From positions 16,774,970 through 16,838,969 of the forward strand of contig NC_079424.1 in NCBI RefSeq assembly GCF_026213295.1: a DNA stretch of 64,000 nucleotides. The letters are read 5' to 3'. The notes under the pieces are model-generated. The model did not search any database and was not told the origin of the DNA. It was given only the letters and a program-made list of their open reading frames with translations. Made by a program: the position numbers and the translations under genes. The DNA comes from Gadus chalcogrammus. Taxonomy: Eukaryota; Chordata; Actinopteri; Gadiformes; Gadidae. Positions within the stretch are counted from its first letter, which is position 1. Every line of letters starts with the position of its first letter. This document shows, piece by piece, positions 29,070 through 55,473 of the stretch.

Positions 29070-29096
29070 CTGGATATCATACGACATGATATCCAG
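29070..29096. repeat. perfect 11-bp hairpin inside the transposon
   Basis: CTGGATATCAT and its exact complement are separated by ACGAC, immediately before the GC-rich satellite. Confidence 0.9.
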
Positions 29097-29485
29097 CCCG
29101 GTCTTGCAGCCCGGCCGTCGGACTTTCGCGGGCCGCCCGACCCCGGTTCTCGGCCGGGCTGCAGAGAACGATCACGGGCTGCAGAGTGGGCCGCCCGACC
29201 CCGGTTCTCGGCCGGGCTGCAGAGCACGATCACGGGCTGCAGCCCGGCCGAGAACCGGGGCCGGGCGGCCCGCGAAAGTCCGACGGCCGGGCTGCAGAGT
29301 GGGCCGCCCGACCCCGGTTCTCGGCCGGGCTGCAGAGCACGATCACGGGCTGCAGCCCGGCTGAGAACCGGGGTCGGGCGGCCCGCGAAAGTCCGACGGC
29401 CAGGCTGCAGAGCCCGTGATCGGACTTTCGCGATCTTCCGAGAGTCCGCGGCCGGGCTTCGAAGACCGCGGCCGGGCTGCAGAGT
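29097..29485. repeat. GC-rich satellite of direct and inverted units
   Basis: Direct units beginning GGGCCGCCCGACCCCGG start at 29130, 29188 and 29301. Inverted copies lie at about 29240-29285 and 29353-29398. From 29188 the structure is a 113-bp higher-order unit (direct copy, GATCACGGGCTGCAG, inverted copy) repeated twice, so each unit can fold on itself. It is very CpG-rich against an AT-rich background. Confidence 0.9.
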
Positions 29486-29875
29486 ATAATCAATAAAATA
29501 ATTAATAGTTAATTACTGAGAAAACACTTACATTTGTGTTTTTCCAATCCTGTCGCATCTTTTCGCCCTCCATCTTGTCTAGGATATTTCTTGATTTTCC
29601 GTTTTCTCGCAAGGTATTGTGGGAGCAAGTCAGAACTGAAGCGCTTTGAGGGTGCCCATCGAAAATCTCAATTTTGAGGGGATGTTAGCCCTCCCCCTTA
29701 CCCCTTAAGCTACATTTAAACAGTATTGGGACATGACTCCACGGCGCGTGAACGCGCAACAGTGAGGGCTAGGGCTGAGATTTTCTATGTAGCAAAGGAA
29801 TGAGATTGGGCCCAACTCATCAACTTAGTGGTTTGAAAACAGACCAACTCACCAAGTTACTGGTTTGTAAACAAA

Positions 29876-31100
29876 TATCAGTACTTTCTACTACTTACAT
29901 TTTCATACTATAATACTATAGCCTAGCCTAGCCTAGCCTACTTAATGGATTTGAGGGGAATTATCTATTCATCTTTTGTACTTTGCGTCATTGCGCGCCT
30001 TTTCAACATCAAGTCGGATTTCCACCTAAACAGATGGGGCCAGAACACGTATACAAACGATCCATCTGTGTATCCATCGGTGCACATCACGAGAAATAGC
30101 GCCAGTGGGGGAGACGTTCCCCTTCCATGGCCTTATTTGATGGACATGAATGAAGCTGACCGATTCTTGGATAATTCATTGTGCCAACCTAAAAGGTATT
30201 TGGTAGCAGGCTACTGTAGAGTACTAGAAGTGTTATTTCCCTTGAAATGACATGTTTCATAATGGTTCTGATAATGACATTGAAAACTGATTTGCAAAAA
30301 TTGGAGCGAAGTTCTACTTTAAATATTATAAATATATTCAGTATATTGTTTTTATTTGAAGTTAGAATGGTTGGTCTCCGAATTATATTATGATGTGAGG
30401 TTGATTAAGCTTTGCACAGAAACCGTAGGTTTGTCGGAGGGCTACCTTTGTCTAAACTTCGACTTAATTAACTATATGTACTTCTAGAGTAAATAATGTG
30501 TGTACTTTTGCCACGACTACCAACTCATCAAGTAAAACAGACCAACTCCCTAAGTTTGTGGTCTGAAACCAGACCAACTCACCAAGTTAACAACCACTCC
30601 CTAAATTAATTGATCGAAACCAGCTATATTGTAGGGCAATAATTCTTTATCATAATGGATCCTCTTAATTAAAGTGATTTATCGTCTAGTTATGAAATAA
30701 AGATATTGAAGTAATCCAAAATTGTGTTCACAAAAAGGTAATTCAAATCATAAAAACAAGGTTTAACATGGCCGAGGATGATTGATACTTTATCTTTAAT
30801 CGTTGCAAAAATCCACCTACTTATTGTGAAATAATGGATTGTGTTTTCAATATTGCACAGCCTTATTCAAAACAAAAACAAATGAAAAAAGTCAAAAGAG
30901 TCAATATTGTTTAAATAAAAATTTGTATTTACATTTATATCAACATCAAGGGAAAAAGAAATCTGCAATATACATCCTGTAAAAAGACAGCTTATTTCAC
31001 CTTATAATTAGCAAAAATCGATGAAACCAAATGAGCTTCCAGACAGTCGTTTTATACACTTCATGAAATGCTACAGTGTTCATTTTCCCGAAGTAGCAAA
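29876..31100. other. AT-rich spacer before ncoa3 3' end
   Basis: AT-rich unique sequence with a TAGCC pentamer run at about 29923-29940 and minisatellite copies at 30520-30595. The frame at 29945-30250 resembles no known protein. Confidence 0.45.
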
Positions 31101-31116
31101 AGAATCTCGACGCACG

Positions 31117-32779
31117 TTTATTTTCTGAAAAATAGAAGGACTAGATTGATATGTCTTTAAGTGTTTCCCATTCCATTGGTATTCCTCTTTTATAGCACAC
31201 AAAAGTAGCCTATAGCATTTTTCTGAATGTAGACCAGGCACTGCTAGCCTATGATAAAACCTTAATGTGCTCTTAGCACAGCACTCCCCCCCCCCCCCCC
31301 CCCATTATATTTCCCATAGAACCAATGTACCCCCATCACCTGTTAGCACATATGTACACACCTGCCTTGTTATTCTCCCCCCCCCCCCTCTTAAAAATAC
31401 AAGATATGTACCCATCTACAGCCGCAAATATACAATGTATTTCAACCGACGCAAAGAGAAGGCAACCTAAGAAACATTACAAAAAAAGGTTGGAAAAATA
31501 TCTTTGGATTGCGCATGTTTAAAAAGGTAGATGTCATAGCGAGCCAGGAATAGTTGCTCAGAGAGGAAGAGGAGGAGGAGAATAAGGTGGAGGGGGGGGG
31601 GTTGGAGTGTATGGATACACACACTCCAAACACACAGGCTGAAGGTTCTGAAGAAACAAAATTATACACAAGTTTTCTTTCCCATACTGAATAATACAAT
31701 TTCTGCCAATGTTAAACACCTGCGATTTTCTGCATATGAAATACCCATCCATAAGGAAAAGTGCCTCGCAAAAAAATAGATAAAATAATATCATGGCTAC
31801 GATCTCCTCAAAGTTTTTAAAAGGCATTTTAAATTGGCTGACAAGAGAAAGAAAGCCCAGAACAATTACGAGGGTTAAAAAAAAACAAAAAAACAAACAC
31901 GATCAAAAAGCAAATAAAAACATTGACCTATCCGACAGAAAAATACGACCCAAGTCTTATACTCTGTGCAATAAAATAGGCCTATAAAAAAGCATGTATA
32001 ATTTTGTAAAATATTTACAATTCATATTCACAGAGAGGATATTAGCCACATCTAATACTGCAGTACCGTCTGTCGGGACAAGGGGGTCCACCGCGCTGCG
32101 CTTCACTCTGTAGCAACGACACTTGCTCTGTTTCTGTGTGCGCGTAGCGTCCGCTGCTATCTCTCGTCCAGCCACCAGATAGCGGCAGAGAGTAGTATAC
32201 AAACCCATCGCTGCTGGAGGGGGTCTGATTTCTTTCCCGACGCTGCGCGTAAATATTGCAACTATCCTTTAAAAAAAAAAAAATCTATTGAGCAGCCTAC
32301 AGGTAAACTGCAGCTGGTGACCATTGTACCGTTCTTGCATTTTTAGCTTCGTAGTCGCAGTGCCAAACACTCGACTAGCAAACGCCAGCCCATACCTACC
32401 AACAACACTGACTGCGTTCAACCACATTTCCCGCTTGTGCAAGACAGACACAGGAGCTTGTATCTGCCATTCTGTGTGTGTGCATGTGGGTATGTGTGTG
32501 TATGTGTCTTTAATGTTGCAAGGTAGGCAGCATGCAACAGGCTTGTCCTTATACCTCCATGATGAGCACATTCTGGTGTGGGTGTTTAACTGTGGTTTGT
32601 TCATGATGTGTGGCAGAGGAGGGTTTCGGAGGGAGGTCCCTAGAGGGGGGGCTGGGTCTTTCTGTTGTGTTGCCTGCTGGGCTGCCTGTCCCTCCCCACT
32701 GCTGTTGCTGCTCCGTCTCAGCGGGCCAGAGCCCCAGGGCCCTGGCCCTGAGGGCAGTCATGGCGGCGAGCGGCCGTCC
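31117..32779 (-). other. ncoa3: ncoa3 3' untranslated region (predicted)
   Basis: The terminal exon continues from the stop at 32780. The first AATAAA on this strand is at 31122-31117, giving a 3'UTR of about 1.7 kb. An ATTAAA at 32514-32509 is a possible short alternative. C homopolymers on the + strand (about 31286-31303 and 31379-31388) lie inside. The true end needs transcript data. Confidence 0.5.
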
Positions 32780-45875
<13,096 letters not shown>

Positions 45876-46608
45876 CCTCACCGCATATCAACTCCTGCAG
45901 GGGGAACACACACACACACACACAATACATCAACACAGGCAGTCCAACTACGTGGCCGGAGACGAGGCTGGCAGTGTGTCAACACGGGTTTGTCATCACA
46001 TCACCACTCGATCACACGCAGCGCCGTCCAAAGTGACAGCAGAGCAAAGGGTGTGTTTGCTTAATTGTGCGTGTTTGCACGTATCAGGGGAGGGCAGGGT
46101 GCTCACGAAGCAGGCGCCCGGTGTGCTGCCGGTCAGGTATAGCCACGCATCGTTCCAACAGCGCAATGAATCAACCGCCCGCTTGGATGGATGTACGGAT
46201 AATAAAGAACTAGTGTTACCCCCAGCCCCCCTCCCCACGTCAACCTGAAATGAAGCCAAATTAATTTAGAACCACCCCCCTACCCCGAAACCGAAAACAA
46301 CACAACAAGCTTGGAGTCAGCCTGGCTGCACGTTAGGCAAAACAAAGCCATAAAGCAGCAATAAGGCGGGATATTTCTCAGGGTAAAGTAGGCAGCGGAC
46401 TCCCACAGATTTACGAGGGCCGGCCTTCCAGGGGAGGCACAGCGCCCCTGGTTGCGGCGGCGGACAGGAGTGAAATCTCATCTGTTCCACCGCCAGGAGC
46501 ACTTGATGATGATGTAGTGATTCTGTGCCTCGGGGGAGATGGGTCATTCTGCGTTCAGCTGGCGTGGCCGCCAGAGTCGCTCCCGCCTGCCGGATGATAG
46601 CACTCCGC

Positions 46609-46737
<129 letters not shown>

Positions 46738-47190
46738 AGCGGAACATACAGTGTGTGAGGGAAACCAATGTATTCTCTGCCTCGTGCTTCCTCGATCTTC
46801 CTAGCTCTCTTTGGCGCTGCCTTTTCTCCCCTCTCTTGCTCATCTTCTCTCTCTCTCTAAAGCAGATGATCTCCACCAACATGCCCCACTGTCTGGCTGC
46901 CTTGACTGGGCATGATGGAGGGGAAGGGATATGAACACACAGCTCGGGGAGGCTAGAACTAACTGAGTGAGTGCAGGATGTGTTTATCGGAGTGCTGCTG
47001 CTCAGAATGCCATCCCTTCCGCATTCTCCCTGGGAGGCTGTGATGGTTCTCTGCTTCAATAGGTTCTGAAGGCAGCTCGCTCAGTACAGCACGGCCACAC
47101 ACACAACCCACCGTGGACTCACTTCTGCCCTTCCCGGCCGGTGTTGACAACATGCAGATTGCACTATTCAAAACGTGTCATCTTTTGTTT

Positions 47191-47237
<47 letters not shown>
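47191..47237. repeat. A homopolymer plus (TA)n
   Basis: About 15 A followed by (TA)n at 47206-47237. Confidence 0.95.
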
Positions 47238-47241
<4 letters not shown>

Positions 47242-47765
47242 AGAACACAGCGGAACAAGACTGACAAACAGATTCATAAGGAGCAAACGTTAGGACTGAA
47301 TTTACTTTCATTTCAGAAGCCTAAATGGCCTCTGTTGATCATTTAACAGTAGTCACTAGGAAATGAGAAGCAGCCATAAGCATGCACATAATGGCAAAAG
47401 CAAAAGGCTTGGTCGTTGGACTATTGATCCAGCAGCTTATCTGGTGTCTCTTACCAGGAGTATTTTGTGTGGAACTTGCTATTCCTGATTTGAAGATAAA
47501 ACAATTTAAAAAAATAACATGTTATCTGTAGACTTTGAACAGGGCTCCTGTTGTAAACACTCAGTGTTCCTTTAAATAATGGTCATAACACACCTGCGTG
47601 TGTGTGTGTTTGTCTGACAAGGTGTTGTCTTGAGTCTTTTGGTCTCTTTCTCTCCTCCCCCCCCCCCCCCCCCCCGGTCAGAGCTAAGCTGTAGCAGAGA
47701 CCCTGCCCTCTGTGCCCTGCTCTGGGTTTGCTGCCCTTGGAGTGACCCTCCACCCCCCCCAGGGT

Positions 47766-47911
<146 letters not shown>

Positions 47912-50900
47912 CAAACATGCTTGTTGTGCCTCTGTGTGCACGTGTTCTTGTGTACCCACCACGCCGGTGTATATAGTAAATAGTCTTTTTTTTCTTAAAA
48001 AGATTACAAAAAAAAGCATATCTCAAACTGATTTCCACAGGCATGTTCTTACAAACTCTCCACTTCAGTCTCCCTCCGTCCATCTGTGTTTCTGTCTCTC
48101 ACTCCCTTCTACGCCTTTCATTCCCTCTGTGTTCGTTCCTCTCTCTCCCTCTCTCCCTCTCCCCCAGAAATAAATAGCTGGGGAATGAGATCGCCTCAGA
48201 GAAGTGTGAAGCATTAGTCAAGTTCAGCAGCAGTAGTGCAGGCTGGGATGTTTTGCCCAGTAAGACCCGTTAGGTCTACTGCTACTATGAACAATAAACG
48301 CATAAAGAACCACCATGTTCACCCCTTACTGGAACGGGACGACTGTAATTGCCCGGCACACCGTACCTGTACATGTTCAGAGATTGGCTAAATCTTACCA
48401 TCACCGCTGTTAACGCAGCGCTAAGAAGTTAAAAACATGGTAGAAGAGACCTCCGAACTTGGCGGACTAATCTGACAAACACGACTCATTGGAGTCGACG
48501 CGTGCGTGAAACCGATCGAGCGGCCAACCAGAGATGAGTCACAACAAGCCAGGCGTTATGCAAATTAACCTGGTTCAGCCACTTCACAGAGAGTGAGACA
48601 CCAGCCCCGAAGAGATGCCAGCAGGGCTATGCTGTGGAACGTCTGGTTCACCCAGTGCCGCTGTGGGACGTGGAGGGGTGATATCGCCACCCACTGAACT
48701 GGTTGAGATGGACTGCAGAGGAGCAGAGAGGGGATTCACGCTAAACTTTTGCCAATCCCAAGCTCCAGCCAAGATGCCGTTCAGTGTTGCATCGGTGAAC
48801 CTCAAGGTCTCAGCACTTCCTGGGAGCACTTGGTGCCTCTATCAAATGATTTGAAATCACTTGCAATCTAAAGAAATAAAAGATGGATGAAGACTTTCTA
48901 CACCTGAAAGAGGGGAAAAAAAAAAAAATTCCCCTAATTTATTGTAATTTGTCTGGATGTCATTAGCGGTTTAAACAAGGATTATATGTAGACATATGAT
49001 GGATTCATATAGATCAACCAGTAGGTCCTTGTAGCCAAAAAAACAACAACACTAAATCTGTCTGATTGTCCCCCAACATGTACTTTCAAGTATTTCTGCT
49101 GTCGGCTTAAATTTATGGGAAGAAAACTGATTTGAAAACGGCACAGGAAGCCACAGCAGATAGCATCCTGTTTGCGTCCTCCAGTCCCACCGCGTCATCA
49201 CTTCCCCTTCCTGGAACATGGGCTCTGCACGCGCAATCCCCCCACCCCCACCATGTACATATTCTCATCGAGGCTGGGGCCTTCCCCCTCTTCCCCTGGC
49301 TCCTCCCTCACCCATGTGGGTCATTCTGGGCTGAGAGCTAGCATGTCAGGCTGCTCTGGAGGACAGGGTTTCCCAAGCCGCCTGGTCTGGTGGAGCCACT
49401 GACGCTTGGAGGGAAGGAAGGCGGAGCTTCACCCCAAAGGCCAAAAGACAGCTTCCGACAGTGAAGAGATAACCGCAATTTGCATGCGTTTCTGTGCAGA
49501 CGTTTGTGGTGAGCAGGGAGCTGTTCGGCATTCTTTTCGGACGTCACAGTGCACGTGTCTTGCCAACTATTGTTTGAAAAAGCAGTAGCAGCTCTTGAAG
49601 AGGAACAGGTGACATATCATATCCGGGATGAGAGTTTTTGAAGTACTGAATGTCAACTTTATTTTTTTCTATATCTCCGTAGAACTCACTCTTAAGGAAA
49701 CGATTGACTCCAGCTTCTGTACAAGTTCTAGGACTATTTTTTTTAAGCTATTGTAAAAGTTGTGCAATCTTGCAATAAAATAAGTGCTTTTCCTTCCCTT
49801 TTGCACAAAGGTCAGTGTTCTCCGGCCATCGAGTTTAAATAGTCATTTTTCAACCAAAAACGTCCTCCATTAAAATATGGATACATTTGCCATTGATAAT
49901 CATTTGTCGTAATCATAATGCGGCACGAAGCAGCAGCTTGACTTGCAAGGGGTAAAAATTAGTAAATAAGAACTACTAAGGGCCAGTCTACCAGCAATAA
50001 CAACATTGTTGAAACAGATATCCTTTTGTGTTTCCATACTAGAGAGTCAAATCTATTTATAACCGAGTCCTAAACACTAGTTCTTTATAAGCTGGGGTTG
50101 GCCTTCTCCCCCCCCACATATGCGTCATAAAAATGCAGATTTTCATCATTCCACTTCCACTGTTGAAAAATCATCATGACTCCCACTTTGACATGGAAAG
50201 TCGTATCAAGAGGCATAGAGAAATGAATGTGCCACAAAAGGGCAACAGGCAAAAGATAGCAGCCAGCCACACATAAGGTACCAACGCTTCCTGAGTGTGC
50301 GCCACAGAGAGAGACTGGAATGGTCACATTACACTAGCATGCTACAGGCGAGCTAATGCTAAATGCAACATCCGAATAATGGCAGAGACGGAAGCATTGT
50401 GGGGCCATGGAGGAAATTCAAATGTTAAAATTTCAAACAAACGGGAGGCTGACTTTACTGCACAAAACTGAAATGTACCTGAAGGGACGCAAGAGTCGTG
50501 CCACTTTGAAAAACTAACAGACACACATGGTAGTTATACAAAAATGCATTAAAAAAAATAAAGAACTACAGCGAAAAAATTCAATTAAATTGGAGGGAAG
50601 GGGGCCGAGATGCATGGATGAGGAGTCCAAACAGACCTCCTGGAATAAAAAGGAGAGGCAGTAGAAAGGTGGGGGTTGTGGAGGCTAAGACGCGGGGACG
50701 GGCTGCATGGGGAGGGCATGGTGGAGGAGCTCAGTAGGGGAGCTACCCGGGGAATCCCTTCAGTGGGACAACAACACTGAGGAGCCAGCAAAGTGTGGGA
50801 CGGCATTCCTGCATGAATGTAAAGCCTGCAATCCGAGCTACTGGAGACGAGGATGGGCAGGCACCGCAACAAATGCCGGCCGAGCTCCAGCAGACAGCCC

Positions 50901-51262
50901 TCACACCCACAGGGGAACCCAACCCACACAAGAAAATGACCCGCCGTTGATAATTGCTCTTTGAAATTGAAATAAAGCTATTCAATAATGAATGAATAAG
51001 AATGCGAGACACATGTACCAACTTCTTTGGAGGCCTTGAGGTCATTACACCCCATTGAAGTTGCGCACGCGCAGACACACACGCACGTAGTCTACTGAAG
51101 TTCTGGACATCAAGTGCAATGAGGAAACAAGAGCCAAAATGACTTCCTGTTTTGCTTCAAAGAACTGCCCCGAACCCCACCTCTCCTGAGTGTGACCGGT
51201 GCACTTTGAGCCACGGCCCGCTGGCGTGGCTGCGGCGGCCTCTCACGCCAGCCCGGTCGGGC

Positions 51263-51431
<169 letters not shown>

Positions 51432-52206
51432 TGAGCAGGGTGCTGGTTGTGGCGAGGGGGGGGGCGGAGGAGATGGTGGTGGTGGTGAGGACATGTGCCA
51501 GGCATGTGTCCTGTCAGGACTTGGAATAAAAGTTTTAAAAAGTGCAGAGCGAGGTTCAAGACGGCCTCGGGCCTCAGGCTGCTGCTGCTGAAGTGTGCTG
51601 GAAGCTCTGAAAAGGCTGTCACACAAACCCAGGCCGTCTGCTTCCTGTCCACACAGAGGTTTGGGCTTGGCTCTTTGGATAATTCTTTGCTCCTCTCCGC
51701 ATCGGGATCCCTCAGAAGAACCAACGATTGCTGAAGTGATCTGCTCAACATTTAACTGGGCTAAGCCGGACTATTTTTGGTAAATGTCAGTGCCTCCAAC
51801 ACACAGGAGTTTCGTCTCGCGACATTTGAAGTATAGCCGAGGAACACACCTGAACACATAAGGCCGGTAAAAAATAAATGCTAATGAGACACTACTGAAG
51901 AGTGACGTTGATTCAATTAGTTATCAGGTCAGTGTCAGCTGAAGCCAAACCAAATCTCTTATGTTGAGCTCTGTTCCAACTTTTAGTCTAAAACACATCC
52001 AAGGATCAGGCTTGTTTCAGGGCTAGTGGAACACTGAGGACATCCAGACTAGACAGCCCAAGATTTGTTCACGTCAAAAATTATATGAAATTGACACATT
52101 GATACCAGCTCCTTTGATACTAAAATATAGCAAATACGCTGAAAAACCCAAAACAAAAATTCCTAACAATTTGTATCCCTGTTTAATGTATGAACTTTAT
52201 GATGAA

Positions 52207-52264
52207 GGATAGATAGAGACTTTATTGTCATTGGACATGTCACAAGTACAGAGCAACGAAATTA
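52207..52264 (-). mobile_element. LINE-type 3' tail remnant
   Basis: Read on the - strand, the sequence runs AATTTCGTTGCTCTGTACTT, then CCAATGACAATAAAGTCTC, and ends in (TATC)n. This is the common 3' end of fish L2/Rex-type retroposons with a short tandem tail. The body of the element is missing. Confidence 0.6.
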
Positions 52265-53078
52265 ACAGTTACAAGACTTTGATTAGAAGGTATAACACTG
52301 CCACTTGACTATGAAGAAGACACAGAAAAGTGGTGAGACACGCGTTCGGTCTGAAAGACAACGAAGGAAGAGAAAATTAAGTTCTACCCAGAGCAAAGCC
52401 CCCGCGCCCATCCCCCTTCAGCAAACCCTCCTCCACAACAAAAACACAAACACACACGCACACACACAAACACACACGACACAACACGCACACGGCTCAG
52501 ATGGCTGGCGTGCATCTGCCCGTTTTTCTCACCCAAACTGCAGTGTGCAGAAAAACCCCAGGAAAATAAATGAAGGTGCAGACAAAGAGATGGCAGATTC
52601 CACGATGGGGGGGGAGGGAGTGGTGGCAGGGGGTTTGTGGGGGTGCGCCTTTTGCATCTACCAATACCATTCATCATCAATATAGACAAAGAGTAGAAAG
52701 AAGCAGGACAGAACCCGTGTGGACCAACAATACATCCACTCCCTATCCACCACACACACTCAAGATATCCTCACACACGCACTGTAAGTCCATTACGATA
52801 TCCCTTCTAAACATCATCGTTCTGACAATAATCTTGATTTGTCGGGGCTCCATATAGGTACGCGAGGAGCAGAGTGAAACCCTATTGTTTCCCCCCCTAC
52901 CATCTGTGTTCTGCTATTGGAGGCGGTGGTCACACCAAGGCTAATATTATGGAAATGAGTTCATTAATCACTGGCAAAAAATGGCTTTTATCTGGCAAGC
53001 CAGAGCACCCATCTCTGCTTAGACTCTGTGCTGCTGGGTCAGATAACTAACAAACACACACAATGTGGATTGGACTCT

Positions 53079-53081
<3 letters not shown>

Positions 53082-53175
<94 letters not shown>
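53082..53175. repeat. (AC)n microsatellite
   Basis: A perfect AC run of about 47 units. A pyrimidine tract with (CCCT)n follows at 53281-53402. Confidence 0.97.
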
Positions 53176-53177
<2 letters not shown>

Positions 53178-53457
53178 AAAGAGAAGGGCCGTTTTACAAG
53201 AAGCAGAATGGTTGTTAGCACCGCTATACCTGTGACAGAAGAAAATCAATGCATTTAGACTGCAGCACTGCTGCCGCTTTCCTCTCCTTCTCGATCCCTC
53301 CCCCTCCCCTTCCTTCCCTCCCTCTGTTCCATACACCCCTCCCCTTTCTCCCCTCCCGTTCCCCTTCTCTCCCTCCCTCCCTCCCTCCCTCCCTCCCTCC
53401 GCCCGGGCTGGCTTGGTGGGGTAAACACAGGAAGAGACCAGGCTCTGTTCCAACAGG

Positions 53458-53578
53458 CCAGTGCAAGAGCTGGGCGTTCCTGCCTAGCTCCTGCACTGGG
53501 GTCAAAAGTTTACCCTGGTTTTCATTTCACCTTCCCTCAGCCAATCGGCGCGCAGCGCAGAACCTGAACTTTGACCCC
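53458..53578. promoter_or_regulatory. candidate intronic element: hairpin plus DR1-type motif
   Basis: A 14-bp inverted repeat (CCAGTGCAAGAGCT; one mismatch; 14-nt spacer) spans 53458-53499. It is followed by GGGGTCAAAAGTTT, a CCAAT box near 53541, and GGGGTCAAAGTTCA on the - strand (53578-53565), a good DR1 half-site pair of the HNF4/RXR type. Regulatory function is inferred only. Confidence 0.35.
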
Positions 53579-55422
53579 TGGGCAAAGAATTCCTCTCAAA
53601 AGAGGTTCTGATGCTACCTCCAATCTCTTGGTCTCTCTTCTCTACCATCCTTGCTTCTTTTTCCAGTGCTGTCTGTTGACAGAACCTGGGTTAAGATTTC
53701 TGAAAGGTATAGCACTCCAACGGTTTCCTCAGATTGAAAACTAGCGGAACAATAACTTCCATCGGAAAATTAAACAAAGGGCAGTAACCTCTCTTAATCA
53801 CTTTCGAAGAAGTCATTAAAGCTCAAGCGTTCTTTGCAGCTAAAAATAATGACGGAAGAATACGTTTGGTAAACGTCTGTTATCTCAGACGTTTTTCTCT
53901 CTTCTTTCTCGCTCTCCCTCACAAACTTTCGGAGGGGTAGTGTGTACCCTCCTCGCCACATGAGGACTGGGGTCCAGGCTAACACTATTAAGAGTGTGTT
54001 TAAATGACTTATGAGGACACGCTGGCAAAAGGGGTCACCACCAAGTGCTGAACTGACACAGGGAATGCGGCGCGTGCATGTAGCAGACAATAAAGGACTA
54101 TTACAGAGACCAATCCAAATAGAAAAAAACCACGCACACACACACACAAGTCTCCACAACCCCATGCCTGGTCTTGCCTTGGTGGCACCGTATTCTGCTC
54201 CATCTGCTGGGTGTTTAAGCCGACAAAGCTAATCAGGCCCTCACCCTCTTTTATAATCAAGGCACTGTGCAACAGGATAGTAGGTGGTGATAGTAGTTGT
54301 CCTCTAGGAACTCCATGCGTGGGCCCTCAGTAGTAGTCGGCACGTTCCAGGATATGTTGATGTGAATATTGTGCTGGCTCAGGGAGTGCCAACACCAAAG
54401 TGGTTGCACTTGTTTAACGCATACACCCTTGGCAGCTACATCTCAAACTTAGTTGTAAATTCTGGCACAAAGCATTTTCTGCGTTACAAAATTGTACAGA
54501 TTAAAGCGCTGAATTCATTGTGACATTCTTAACCGACAGCTCGCACGTTAAGGTTTATGGAACATGATAAGGAGTAGATCTAGTTTGTTCCATGTATTCT
54601 GACTATTAGGGTTTTATAATAATTGAGGTCAGGCTGCAAACAACTGGTTTGAGGAACGGAAAATTTAGTAAAATTTGGCAGTGCACACTTCTACGCGTGT
54701 CTCCTAGCAAAAGGTTATCCTGCGTCAGGCAAATCAGCCAGTAGTCAAACAGAGAAATTGGACTCAGTTTGACTACGATAATAGAGCAGTGCACCAAGAA
54801 GAGTGTAACAAAACACAGCACAAACGTGACAACATTTCAGTTCTGCTATTCAGGCGGAAAGAAAAAAAGCGAAAGTCTCCCATGTTTCCCTGCTATGAAA
54901 ATGATGAACAATGACTAACTAGCTTCATAAACAAAATCACAGTAAAGAGTCAAATACTATAAAAAGGTGACAGAACAGTTTTCCACATAATCCAGAAACG
55001 GGAGGGGGGGGGGGGAAATATCCAACCCCAATTATCAACAGAAAGTGTTGGGAGGGAGTTGAGGGGGCATCTAAATGGGATGGGTTAACCGTTCCTGGCC
55101 AGCGTTGACATGAAGCCATTAAGCAGGTGTTGAGCAGGACCAGGGCCTCTCACATTGAAATGGAACTCTGTGTCATTCAAGACTTTGACTTTCCTCTGGA
55201 CTACAGGGGTGGAGGCAAAAGGAGGGGGACAGGACACATGGGGCAGGAAAAGGGTGGGCACTTGCGTGGGAGGAAGGAGAGGAAGGGCAAAATGAAAGCA
55301 AGGTGTCCACGGAGGAGAGGAGAAGTTCATCAAGAACTTTAAACTCGCCACCGCACCCACTGATTTCCCCTCACTACTGTCCTCTACACCGGCTTCCCCC
55401 TCTCTTTCTCCCCAGCCTGGTG

Positions 55423-55425
<3 letters not shown>

Positions 55426-55471
<46 letters not shown>
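55426..55471. repeat. (AC)n microsatellite
   Basis: A perfect AC run of about 23 units. Confidence 0.97.

Positions 55472-55473
<2 letters not shown>

Larger units (their letters stand above)
28163..29812. mobile_element. DNA transposon, PIF/Harbinger-like, probably non-autonomous
   Basis: The ends are inverted repeats: GGCCCAATC at 28163 and GATTGGGCC ending at 29812, with 19 of the first 22 positions complementary and looser subterminal pairing (CAACCCTAACCCTCA against TGAGGGCTAGGGCTGAG). A CAA target duplication flanks it (28160-28162 and 29813-29815). Removing the element plus one CAA restores the minisatellite unit (GACCAACTCA), which is strong proof of the ends. The 3-bp duplication and G/C-rich inverted ends suggest PIF/Harbinger. 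No intact transposase is present. It holds a gene relic on the - strand and a GC-rich palindromic satellite. Confidence 0.85.

Noticed and set aside
29061..29489. 142-aa Arg/Pro-rich frame in the transposon
   Set aside because: It comes from the GC-rich satellite; overlapping frames are equally open and the unit repeats.
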